The notes below the pieces were generated by a model, which saw only the letters and a program-made list of their open reading frames with translations, did not search any database and was not told the DNA's origin. Positions 33,500 to 43,246 of a stretch of DNA of 64,000 bases are shown in pieces. The stretch is from Flaccisagitta enflata (taxonomy: Eukaryota > Chaetognatha > Sagittoidea > Aphragmophora): positions 12,586,001 to 12,650,000 of the forward strand of contig OZ231127.1 in NCBI GenBank assembly GCA_965153355.1, in the 5' to 3' direction. The translations under genes and the position numbers were made by a program. The first letter of the stretch is position 1. Each line of letters opens with the position of its first letter.

Positions 33500-33854
33500 G
33501 AATTCAATTCGCTACTTGTGACAAGGGACACGTGCTGCTTTAGTGCTTAGTATAACAAGAGTTCATGCAAAGTCATAGGAAAGTTCTTTATCAGAGGGAT
33601 ATGACTCAAAATCATGTATACAGATAAATCGCAATAAAATATTGGTCCTGCAGCTGGTGGTACAGCCGTCTGTCAGTAGCTTTAGGCTGGTCTAACGATC
33701 TCGTAAGCGAGAGCAGACTTAAATGAGCTCATAAGCCAATTTTCAATGCACATTTATGATAGAAGAATCTATATACCAAAATATTGACATGTAATTGAAT
33801 TATGTTAAAACTAACAAGCATGGTAATGTCTCCAGTCTTTTTATGACTGATATG

Positions 33855-34110
33855 TTCCCCCTCAGGACGTCCGGAAATTCACCCCTACGTCCTACAGGAC
33901 ATTGGCCCGTTGGGACCGCTGCCCTGCTCTCACTCCACTTCTTCACTTGATCACTCCAAGCAGGGCATCGGGTATCGCTGACCACGTGCGATCCTTGGAT
34001 GACTTGTTGTTTGTGTTGGGGGGGGAATTGGTTATGGGGGGGGGATTCGACACCCCTGCCCAGTGCCCACCCGTCCACAATGTTATTGTGACCCTATGTC
34101 ACTTGCTTTC
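33855..34110. mobile_element. R2 end joined to an R1-like end
   Basis: AATTCACCCCTACGTCCTAC, GGGACCGCTGCCCTGCTCTC, GCAGGGCATCGGGTATCGCT (R2), then after a G run CCTGCCCAGTGCCCACCCGT and GTGACCCTATGTCACTTG (R1). Confidence 0.6.
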
Positions 34111-34353
34111 ATATTTTTGAACAATAGAGATGAAACTTGGAGTAGACAGCTGATCTGTCCGTTTATCTGGCGGTCTGTCAATCTGTCCGTTTGTCTGTAG
34201 GTTGAAAATGTTAGAAAGTGAGTTTGATTACAAACATGACATTGAATGTTTTCAAATTCTAATGCATTTCCCATTAGTCACTAGTCAGCTGACACCCGCA
34301 ATTAAACCCGTAAAAATCATTCTTCTCTCAATTCTGAATATTTTATCATGATA

Positions 34354-34737
34354 CAGCGGGACCTTGGCATAACGGTCTTGATACGACTGAATATTTTTGA
34401 CCATTAAAAGGGGGTACTGTTATCGTGAAACTATATTTTTATAAGATAAATACTAACAAGAAATTTAAATGCAATCCTTAACTGTAATTTTTTAATATTT
34501 TTTCACAAACATTTTTTTAAAAGTATATTTCTCAAAATTCACCTTTATTGACGAGGAATTTACTTAAAGTTCCTCAAAAATTTGACTTAGAAAGGCGAGT
34601 CACTGTTAAAGCAAGGGTTGTTAACAAAAATCATTTTAACATCATAAAAGCTTGAAAATTTTTTTTAATTTAAATATCTTGTTCTTTAAAGGTAGAGCAC
34701 CTTTAAAAGGCATTGTTTAGGAGGCGGGGTTCCGCTG
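34354..34737. mobile_element. TA-MITE, family F copy 1
   Basis: CAGCGGGACCTTGG at the left and GGTTCCGCTG at the right, flanked by TA; AT-rich interior. Confidence 0.6.
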
Positions 34738-34947
34738 TACTTGCTGTAATTGCAGAGTAACAATCTCTAAGGCTGGACACATATGAAAAGAAAATTCTAA
34801 AGTCTTGAATTAACTTTACCAAAATCTTGAAAAGAAAATTCTAAAATCTTGAAAAGAAAATTCTAAAATCTTGAATTTACTTAACCAAAAAAATATTCCA
34901 ATACCTTTTTTAGTCTTTTTCATCAACCAACATAAGAGTTCGGCTGT

Positions 34948-35209
34948 TTTTAAGTGCGTCCTCGCACTTCTATAAGAGGTCATGTCCGTTGGTTGGTTGG
35001 TTGGTTGGTCGGTCACGCAAACGTTTGAAATACGCAAAACGGCTGATTCTGACGTATTTCTTCATTCCTATCACCTTTCATGCCTCACCACATTCATATT
35101 CATTCATTCATTCATTCATTCATCCATTCATTCATTTATCAAAAACGTTCATTCAAAAATTCTTAATCAAGCGAGGCGTACTTATTGGCCTTCACTTGGT
35201 CTTGTTTTT
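34948..35209 (-). mobile_element. R1 element, AGTGCG-hairpin subfamily, reverse
   Basis: TTTTTAAGTGCGTCCTCGCACTT gives a perfect AAGTGCG/CGCACTT stem; then (GGTT)n core, a CATTCATTCATT tract and TTGGCCTTCACTTGGTCTTG. It ends 72 bp before the start codon at 35281. Confidence 0.7.
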
Positions 35210-35280
35210 ACTCGTGTAACCTCATTCATTCTGCAAAACAGACCTTGGCAATCAGCGATATTTTACAATCCAAAGAAGAC

Positions 35281-35334
35281 ATGAAGCTGCAAGCCTTGTT
35301 TGCTGTTATGGTGGGCGTGATTCTTATCTTTCAG
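35281..35334 (+). CDS. Secreted Cys-rich gene, exon 1 (signal peptide)
   Basis: ATG after AAGAAGAC, encodes the 18-residue hydrophobic leader, donor TTTCAG|GTAATA, phase 0. Confidence 0.78.
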
Positions 35335-36375
35335 GTAATAAAGATACACTTGAACCTCGCAAAAATGAATATCAAGGCCTTAAAAAAACTAACAAATCAA
35401 ATTGGTCATTGGTCAAAATTGAATCTACTCCACAAGCTTATAAAGAGGGTCTTACCCACTACTTTAAAAATTTTTCCAATTTGTTTGATGATTTTTTTTT
35501 TATCAGCAAAGTAAAATGAGCCAATATAAAAAGTTTTTAATTGCTGTCCTTGTAAACAAACGACAAAGACTTCTTTTTCTGTAATGATTGATTATTGTGG
35601 AAAAAAAACTATTTGCATATTATTCCATGATTAATGTTTATTTTGGTTTGAAAAATCAAACAGAACTCAAAATAGAAGAAGAAATTTTTCTTGTATGTAC
35701 ATAGACTTATGTCTGTTATTGTCACTATGGGAAATGAAAACAAATGACCCCATGCCCCACCCACCACATCCAAATCACATGCGCTTAGTTTCGAGCCTCA
35801 AGTATTGATTTGACAAAGATGCTTTTACAACATTTCTTCATTTAAGCTGGGAGGCGAGGCGGCGTCCATTCCCAGAGCTGACTTGGACGTTGTTGATATG
35901 GAAATGCGAGCTTCATGCTCAAGATCCAGCCCCGTCTGTTCAGCACCATGTCCACCGTCGGAGAACTGTAGGTAAGATGAGCGAAAGCAGCTTACATATG
36001 ACTATCATAAGGATTGGAAGCCCCAATTCTTAGGCTGATTTCTGTCCACTGAGACAAAAATCAACAAAAAAAAAATTACAATTATTTTTTTCTTTAGTTG
36101 CAAGCAATGCCATTCTACACCCCGCTATGTTGGTCTGCCAGTTGGTCTGTCAGTTGGTTGGTTGGTTGGTTGGTCATTGACCAATGGTCAATCCCCCTTT
36201 TTCAGCTTTTTGGAGCCATTTGAGCTCACTGCTCCTGCCCTAATAACCCAGTGACCCTTCCCATCACTGCCATGGCCACCGCACAAGGCTGGGGTGGCCA
36301 TGTATCAGGCCTTGTCAGTTGATATCATGCATATGACAGAAACAGTGATGGTCAGAGACAGACAAACACCGACAG

Positions 36376-36434
<59 letters not shown>

Positions 36435-36447
36435 AAGAGAGAGAGAG

Positions 36448-36494
<47 letters not shown>

Positions 36495-38095
36495 CAAATC
36501 ATTTGTTTTATTTCTTTCTTACAGGTATCTCCCTTACCTCAATCAATGTCACTGTATAGGAATGCGACCAACATCCAGCACAGGATCCACTAAAAGACCC
36601 ATCCACCGCACCAAACCATGCAACAGATGTTCAGCACCATGTCCAACGGGCAAGAGCTGTGGGTGAGTTGATGAAAGCAGCTTTCATTATTTCATATGAC
36701 TATTGTAAGGATTGAAAGCCCCAATTCTTAGGCTAGGCAAAGAGGTTTGTTCAACATTAAGACGATTCACAATCAAGATTTTCGGCTTGTACGTCGAGAA
36801 GCATATTGTCAGTTAGTATCTTAAATATCTGGACAATTGCATCAATAGTTTAGAAGTAACGGCCTTTTTCATACATATAAAGTAAAAGTGAAAACCGACG
36901 TTCTTCTATCCCATTCTCCCTTTGAACTTCTTTAAATTTTTTTGAAAAAAGTAAGGTTATAGGATTTTGGATCTAGGCAAATCAAACAATTTCCTATCAA
37001 TTGCACCCTACTTTTGAAAACCATTTTTAAAAAAAATATTTTGTGATTTTTTTTTTTCAGTCCCAGACACGCGACACAAAAATTTTTTAAATTTTTTGAA
37101 AAAAAGTGAAAATACAAAGTTTTGGATCTAGGCAAATCAAACAATTTCCTATTGATTGCACCCCACTTTTTTAAAAAAACAAGGCCAACACCTATAAGTC
37201 GCGTGCGAGACATAAATAACTTAAGATGACTTTTATTGACTCAGGATGACTTAAAATGACTCAAGACAGCTTTAAATGACTTAAAAAGACCTAAAATGAC
37301 TGAAATGACTACTTTGACCTATTTGACTTAAGTGACTTAGAATGACTTAGAATGACTTAGAATGACTTAGAAAGACTTAAAATGACTTAGAATGACTAGA
37401 AATAACTTAAAGTATGATAAAAAAGTAAAGTGTGACGGACGGACGGACGGACGGACGGACCGACGGACCGACGGACAGACAAAGCGGGTTGTAGAGTCGC
37501 GTGCACGCAACTAAAAATAATCCTTATTAAGGGTTTTTTGGAGGGCCCTTAGGGGCCCCTAAGAAGAAAATAATGATGTATAGTTAAAGCCATTGGTGAG
37601 AGAGATTGAATCTCTGTCAAACAAAACTAAGAACACCTAGATCAGTGGTGATTTGCGCCTTCAATGACTCTAGACACTTCAGGGGGCAAGTTTTTTTCAA
37701 AACGAGATGCGCTCCCAGCCTTAGAAATTTTAAGTTGTAGCTCGTCCCCAACTTAGGCTGATTACTGTCCACACAGGAAGATATTTATTTGGGAGAAACA
37801 AAAATTTACAAATAGAATTTTCAATTATTGGTATTTTTTTTAGTCGCTAACAGCGCGATTCTACACCCTACTATGTCGGTTCATCGGTTGGTTGGCCGGT
37901 TATTTGATCCCCCTTTTACTTTTTCAGCTTTTTGGAGCTATTTGAGCTCACTGCCCCTGCCCTTATGCCCAAGTTGACTTTTCTATCACCCACCTACACG
38001 CGACTGGGGTAGCCGTGTATTGGGCCTGGTCAGTTGATATTCTGATGACAGAAACATGGATGGTCGGAGACAGACAAACAGATACAGACGGACAG

Positions 38096-38165
<70 letters not shown>

Positions 38166-38258
38166 CGATGTTCAAAAACATTTATTTTTTTTCTTTCTTA
38201 CAGGCTTGTGAATTACAGCGGTCGTTGTCTCTGTTGGCCATCAGGGTCAGTGTGGTAG
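35281..38258 (+). CDS. Secreted cysteine-rich protein, two six-Cys units (123 aa, 4 exons)
   Basis: Four exons (35281-35334, 35847-35971, 36525-36662, 38204-38258) have matching phases and give 123 codons plus TAG. Residues 1-18 (MKLQALFAVMVGVILIFQ) are a signal peptide core, with cleavage plausible after GEAAS. The mature part holds two units with the same spacing: C-x6-C-x3-C-x5-C-x8-C-x-C and C-x2-C-x3-C-x5-C-x8-C-x-C. Each contains CSAPCP. A Thr/Ser/Arg/Lys-rich linker separates them, and the protein ends CLCWPSGSVW. Twelve cysteines, a signal peptide and no membrane segment indicate an extracellular disulphide-rich peptide, such as a protease inhibitor, matrix, defence or venom-type peptide. 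I cannot choose, and the spacing matches no family I can name firmly. Introns 2 and 3 are paralogous, so the gene grew by internal duplication. An in-frame upstream ATG at 35185 exists but would bury the signal peptide. Confidence 0.8.
35847..35971 (+). CDS. Secreted Cys-rich gene, exon 2
   Basis: Acceptor TTCATTTAAG|CTGG. Encodes LGGEAASIPRADLD, then CSRSSPVCSAPCPPSENC. Donor TGTAG|GTAAGA leaves a split Arg codon. Confidence 0.8.
36093..36318 (-). mobile_element. R1 element inside intron 2 of the Cys-rich gene
   Basis: TTTTTTCTTTAGTTGCAAGC, (GGTT)n core, TTTTTGGAGCCATTTGAGCT, CACTGCTCCTGCCC, ATGTATCAGGCCTTGT. The same element sits at the same place in intron 3 (37841-38034). Confidence 0.68.
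36382..36491. repeat. (GA)n microsatellite before exon 3
   Basis: GA run with three GCAA interruptions, ending 33 bp before the acceptor. Confidence 0.95.
36525..36662 (+). CDS. Secreted Cys-rich gene, exon 3
   Basis: Acceptor TTTCTTTCTTACAG|G. Encodes YLPYLNQCHC, the linker, and CNRCSAPCPTGKSCG. Donor TGTGG|GTGAGT. Its 3' third is a copy of the end of exon 2. Confidence 0.8.
37176..37518 (+). mobile_element. R1 element with (ATGACTTAGA)n insert, in intron 3
   Basis: AACAAGGCCAACACCTATAA ... AATGACTTAGAATGACTTAG ... (GGAC)n ... TCGCGTGCACGCAACTAAAAA. Part of the ~1-kb insertion that distinguishes intron 3 from intron 2. Confidence 0.75.
37841..38034 (-). mobile_element. R1 element in intron 3, duplicate of the intron 2 copy
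   Basis: TTTTTTTTAGTCGCTAACAG, CTACACCCTACTATGTCGG, TTTTTGGAGCTATTTGAGCT, CACGCGACTGGGGTAGCCGT. Confidence 0.7.
38100..38168. repeat. (GA)n microsatellite before exon 4
   Basis: GA run preceded by ACAGACAAACAGATACAGAC, as before exon 3. Confidence 0.95.
38204..38258 (+). CDS. Secreted Cys-rich gene, exon 4 (terminal)
   Basis: Acceptor TTTCTTTCTTACAG|G identical to exon 3's. Encodes LVNYSGRCLCWPSGSVW then TAG. Parallel to the start of exon 3 (YLPYLNQCHC). Confidence 0.8.
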
Positions 38259-38382
38259 TATGGAGCAAGAGGCTGAATTTGGCGGGGAAGGTCCTAAGCT
38301 TAAAAACAAGACAAACCCTAACCCTAACTGTATTTGATACAAGACCAACATGGAGTAATGATAATATACAGTAGATAAATGA

Positions 38383-38583
38383 ACAAGGCCGGATACATGG
38401 CCACCAGTTGCGGACAGGTGGGCAGGGGCGAAAATGCAATTGTCCGCCACTTCTAAAACACTTATTTTCCCACTTTTTGACTCGTGCTGACGGATGGATG
38501 GACCGATGGACAGACCAACAGACAGACCAATGGACGGACAGACAGACAAAGCCTCTTATAGAGGTGCGTGTCCGCAACTAAAT
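38383..38583 (+). mobile_element. R1 element, GTTGCG-type hairpin
   Basis: AACAAGGCCGGATACATGGC, AGTTGCGGACAGGTGGGCAG, (GGAC)n-type core, AGGTGCGTGTCCGCAACTAAA. Confidence 0.72.
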
Positions 38584-39109
38584 ATGAGTTGTTGATTGGT
38601 CTGGAACTATCAAAACTATATTAGTATTGATTCTGTTGGTCTCTTTAGATGAAAGAATTGTTGTGACTCTAGATATATTCATGTAAAGTGCTCATCCAGA
38701 ATTTTGTTTTAATTCCTTTGCCGTACACATGAAAATCAGATATCTCAATTCTGGCCCCAAATCAGATTGATAGATATAGAAATAATGAATAAATGTAATT
38801 GAATGAATGAACTTCATTTTGAGGTTATCATAAAATTATCCGACAAATTGTAACTGCTTGCTCCAGAGTCAGCCAGTAAAAGTCTTTTAACTTTTTTTCC
38901 CAACGAGCTCCCTTAAGTTATTGATTAGTACAAGTTATTAGTTATTACTTCTTAATCACTAGTCAGTCTATGGACAAAACAACAATTGCAACTTTTGCTA
39001 ATCAATGGTAGGATGCTGAGGTGTGATTTATTTTAATATGCAGGCTTATAACTGCCATGTAGAAAATTGCTGAGGACTGAAGCAAACTAACGGAAGAACA
39101 ATTACTACA

Positions 39110-39314
39110 GGGAGGCCATGTAAATTATTGAAATGAACTTCTTGAAAATTGAAAGCATATGTTGGCATTGAGTCGCAGAGCCGACCATCAACAACAAGTT
39201 CAGCAACAACAATCAATTTGTAAGATTGACCCCCCTCTGGCCGGCTCTACGACTTGATGCCAACATTTGCTTTCAATTTTTAGAGGTTTTCTTCACAATT
39301 TTGCATGGCCTCCC
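39110..39314. mobile_element. 205-bp palindromic element
   Basis: GGGAGGCCATG and CATGGCCTCCC are exact inverted ends. Arms continue (AAAATTGAAAGCATATGTTG against CAACATTTGCTTTCAATTTT; CGCAGAGCCG against CGGCTCTACG). The centre is AACAACAAGTTCAGCAACAA. Confidence 0.72.
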
Positions 39315-39341
39315 TTTGGTAGGATAGTAGGACGAAATTGT

Positions 39342-39592
39342 AACAAGGCCAACACCTTACAGTTGCGTGTGGTTGTTAAGACTAAAATACCAAAAGACTA
39401 AAAGACAAAGACTAAAAGACTGAACGACCAAAAGACTAAAGACTAAATGTAAATAGTCTTGAAATAACTTAAAATAACTTAAAATACCGTAAAACAACAA
39501 AAAAAAGCTAACGAAAGCAAAGTGTGACTGACCGACCGACCAACAAACAGACGGATAGAGCGGGTTGTAGTGTCGTGTGCATGTGACTAAAA
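39342..39592 (+). mobile_element. R1 element with (GACTAAAAGAC)n insert
   Basis: AACAAGGCCAACACCTTACA, AGACTAAAAGAC repeats, (GACC)n core, GTGTCGTGTGCATGTGACTAAAAA with a weaker hairpin (GTCGTG/CATGTGAC). Confidence 0.65.
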
Positions 39593-40296
39593 AATGGCCA
39601 AATATAGCTTATGATGTATGGATTGGCTCGTAAATACCATCTAAAACAAAAGTATGACAACAGACGTTTTGAGTAATATCTCCGCTTAGAACAAAAAGAA
39701 TTATATAAAAATCTATGAGATTCTAAAACTAGATCAAATTTCTGATCTAATGGCGCAATCTGCACTCACTTAAGTCAAAGCGTTTTAAAATGACAGACAA
39801 AACAAGATAGCTACTCAAGATCAAAAATGGCAATAAAATTGCAGTTAATTATTAAAAGCACTTTGAAATGTTAACTCTCCATATACTTTGAGTAGGTGAA
39901 AAAAAAAAAGTTAACATAGAGGATCGCGGTTTTTTTTCAAGAAAACTAGACCATTGACCGCATTGGTTGGCAGTCTTTTTTTGCCTTATTATCGTCACAT
40001 TACTCCAAAATAAAAATAAATAAGCAAAATCTCAGTTTCTCTGATATGTGGTCGTAGACCTGATCTCACCTCTCAGTGGGGCACTTAATATTGGCGTTCT
40101 TTACCATTTTTGAAAGTAGAAACGCAGATAAACGCAGTGGTGCAATCAGAATTTAAAAAAGTTATCATTTAGTATGTTTTTTAGCCAATTTAAAAAAAAA
40201 ATTCTCCTTTTTTCACTCAATTTCGATTTCCCTTTTTTTGAACAACAACTTCCAGAGAGAGAACAGTTTGGTTGGCAAAGCTGGAAATCTCTCCAA

Positions 40297-40518
40297 ACAA
40301 GTGACGCGGGGTCACAATATCGTTGCGGATGGGTGGGCAGGGGCATCCAACCCCCATCCACCCCCAAACCTACTCCAAACACTCAAACATACACAAATAG
40401 TATCAAAAACGCTCGTTTTCCCACGTTTCAACTCGATGACCACGGACCGACGGACCGACGGACCGACGGACGGACGGACAAAGCCTCTTATAGAGTTGCG
40501 TGTCCGCAACTAATAAGG
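40297..40518 (+). mobile_element. R1 element, GTTGCG hairpin (clean copy)
   Basis: AACAAGTGACGCGGGGTCACAA, GTTGCGGATGGGTGGGCAGG, (GGACCGAC)n, AGTTGCGTGTCCGCAACTAATAA: stem GTTGCG/CGCAAC. Confidence 0.72.
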
Positions 40519-41006
40519 TTGAGGATATGGGCTTTCCAATCGTGTATGAACATATTTTGGAATCATATTATATATTAATCATTGAATAGATAAATAAAGT
40601 CTTATGGTGTTGCCATACTTTTATTCTAGATAGTACATCAACATTATCAAAAAACTTCATTTTTGGGCTTTTTTTCCAATTTGAGAGGAATACAATCATT
40701 AAAACCAACAAACCCTGTGCAGTCATTTCCTGGCACTTTTTTCTTGATGATAGAAGAAGTAAAATGTGATGTGAAATGGCTCATACTACCAAAAATTCTT
40801 GCCTAAATCTCTCAGGTTACTAAATTTAACATCTGTCCTTCACATAGCATCAATCAGAACACTCAAAAGCTACTTTTTATTTTGTTATTTACATCTATAT
40901 CCACCCAAAATCGCAATAAAGAATTTTCCACGCTCAGAAACGAGCATCAACTTTGAAAGAGCACTGCTCACTAAGGAAGTGAGCTACAAACCCCAGATTG
41001 GTCGCA

Positions 41007-41172
41007 TTTTTAGTCGCGTGCACGCGACTCTACAACCCGCTTTGTCCGTCGGTTGGTTGGTCGGTCGGTTGGTTGGTCGGTCTCACAGCTCCTGCCCAAA
41101 TGGTGTAGTGACCTCAAATATAGCTCCTGCCCACCCGCACGCGACTTCGTTAGCCGTGTATCCGGCCTTGTT
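41007..41172 (-). mobile_element. R1 element, compact reverse copy with perfect hairpin
   Basis: TTTTTAGTCGCGTGCACGCGACT, (GGTT/GGTC)n, CTCCTGCCCAAATGG, CCCGCACGCGACTTCGTTAG, GTGTATCCGGCCTTGTT. At 166 bp, one of the shortest complete copies. Confidence 0.78.
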
Positions 41173-41579
41173 AAGAGTTTAAACAACTCTTTCAGTTGAG
41201 ACCAATCTGGGTTATGTAGCTTTATCTTTTAAGTTGCAATACTCCAAAAGTTGATTATTTTTCAGAGCAAAAAGATGGTTTCCCCTAAGTTGCGTCTGAC
41301 GGATTAGTTTTCCGATGCATCCACTGAGCATACCTGCTCATTTATTTTTTACTGGCTCGCTCAGTTGGTTCTGTTAGGTCCTATCCTAGAACAGGATGTG
41401 AAAAAACGGAGTTTGAATTGGTAATGGGGTAAATTGATTTTTTATACAATTGGAATGAAACATTGCATTTCAAATTTCATCAACTCCAAAATGGGCAAAA
41501 AAAAAATCTAAAAAGTGTAGGGGTCCACGATGGCATAGTCAAACGGCATAGTCAAATGGCAAAGTCAAATGGCATAATC

Positions 41580-42360
41580 AAATGGCACTGAAATTTTTAT
41601 TAGTCACAAAAATGAGTCCCTCAATTTACAGACTTCATACCAAAATCAATTGAAAAATGCTCAAGTTATGCATGTTTTTCACTTTTAGGCCAGTAGGCTG
41701 GTTGGGTGATAGGCTGGTTTTGCTGGTTAGCATAATAAAATCACATACATGTAATGAGTCCCTCCATTTGAGACTGATTACCAAGTTTTGTCCAAATTGG
41801 TTGAAAAATGCCAACGTTGTGCATGTTTTTCAGTTTTGGGCTAGTAGACCGGTTTGGCCAGTTAGCATGGTAAAACCTTTTTAAATCATAAACATATGTT
41901 GAGTCCTTCTATTTAGAGACATGTTTTTAGTCCCTTGCTAAGCGACTCTATAAGAGAATGTGTCCCTTAGTATGTGTGTTAGTTGGTTGGTTGGTAACGC
42001 CAAATCTTGGATGACGCGAAATTGACTGGAATAGCGATTTCTATGCAGCACTACTCCTGCCTAGCTCATTGCAGCCATCATCCTGCCACATACTGCTCCT
42101 GCCCACCATCACTATTGCCCCTTCTCACCCACAAGCGACTACTTACTAGACATGTATCCGGCCTTATTCACTTTCAGGTTGGTAGGCTGGTTAGGTGGTA
42201 GGCTGGTAGGCTGGTTTGGCCAGTTAGCATACTGAAAATTTTTAAAATCCCATACATATGTTGAGTACCTCCATTTAGAGACTGTATACCAAGTTTCAAC
42301 CAAATTGGTTGGAAATGCCATTAATGTGAATTTGGTGTTGAGGGCCTGACAGGGTGGCAT
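41580..42360. repeat. About 135-bp repeat (GTAGGCTGGTTGG type) split by an R1 copy
   Basis: Units with AGGCTGGTTGGGTGATAGGC, CCAGTTAGCATGGTAAAA and AGACTGATTACCAAGTTTTG at 41640-41900 and 42170-42340, with a further one at 44460-44600. An R1 copy (41924-42168, reverse) lies between the first two. Confidence 0.65.
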
Positions 42361-42737
42361 AAAATTCTTAGCACTGGACTAGTGGACCTATAATAGCACA
42401 AAAGCCCTGGTTAGCAATTCACAGAGCACAAGAATCCCTAAGGGTAACTTCACCCCAGCCCTTTCACAAAATCACACTAAGGTAGTAATCTCAGGTAATC
42501 TCTTGTAACTTCAGGTAACCTATATTTGTAACTATCTCTGAAGTTATAAATCCCTAATAAACAGCCCTTACAAATAATTCAGCAGTGTTAGAACAATAAA
42601 CAACCCAAGTTTATTACAGGAACAGGAATTATCAAACAGTATTTACACAATAAAGTTTTAAGGTATATGATCACACAGTTAAAGTTACCTCCCTCTCAAG
42701 TTTCCCACTATATTAAAGTAATCTATATATTTTTATA

Positions 42738-43246
42738 CAGTAGATGTCGTCTAGACTTGGAAGTACGGGGGAGCTCATAACCTGAGCATCAGTACAATGA
42801 GGGGACTGATATTTTGCTGGTGTAATGTATAGACCCTAAGGGGTTGACGATGGGGTATGGCATCCCCCTACGGCTTACCTTACAAAAAAAACTTTTAGTA
42901 TAAAACATTGGGATCAATCACTTTTATGGCAGAATTTCAGCTTCATCTATCTGCTTTAATTGCAAAACCAACCTGGGATTTGAACCTGGAACCTTTAAAG
43001 AAATAAACTGATCACCATATATCCAAAGTCAATTGAGTTAACCACTAGACCAATTCCGACAGCTGTTCAAGTGGAGTTCATATGATTTAGTATATTCAAA
43101 AGAATTTTCTATCCACAGAGCTGCCATACCCCATCGTCAACCTTATAGGACATAAGCATCATACACACACAGTTTTATTTCATTGGCATAAATGGTAGTT
43201 ATGATATTTGGGCCCCCATATTTCCAAGTGTAGACGACATCTTCTG
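42738..43246. mobile_element. Palindromic TA-MITE, family C copy 1, carrying a tRNA-like insert
   Basis: CAGTAGATGTCGTCTAGACT at the left mirrors AGTGTAGACGACATCTTCTG at the right, TA flanks. Inner arms include GGTTGACGATGGGGTATGGC and its complement CCATACCCCATCGTCAACC. The interior contains a tRNA-like sequence. Confidence 0.78.
42965..43060 (-). pseudogene. tRNA-like sequence with A and B boxes
   Basis: On the minus strand TTGGTCTAGTGGTTA matches a pol III A box as in tRNA-Glu. About 65 bases on, GGTTCAAATCC matches a B box. The T stem no longer pairs and the acceptor ends do not match, so it is not a functional tRNA. It may be a tRNA-derived SINE head or a captured tRNA copy. Confidence 0.6.

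Noticed and set aside
42965-43060. Functional tRNA gene
   Set aside because: A/B boxes are good but acceptor and T stems do not pair.
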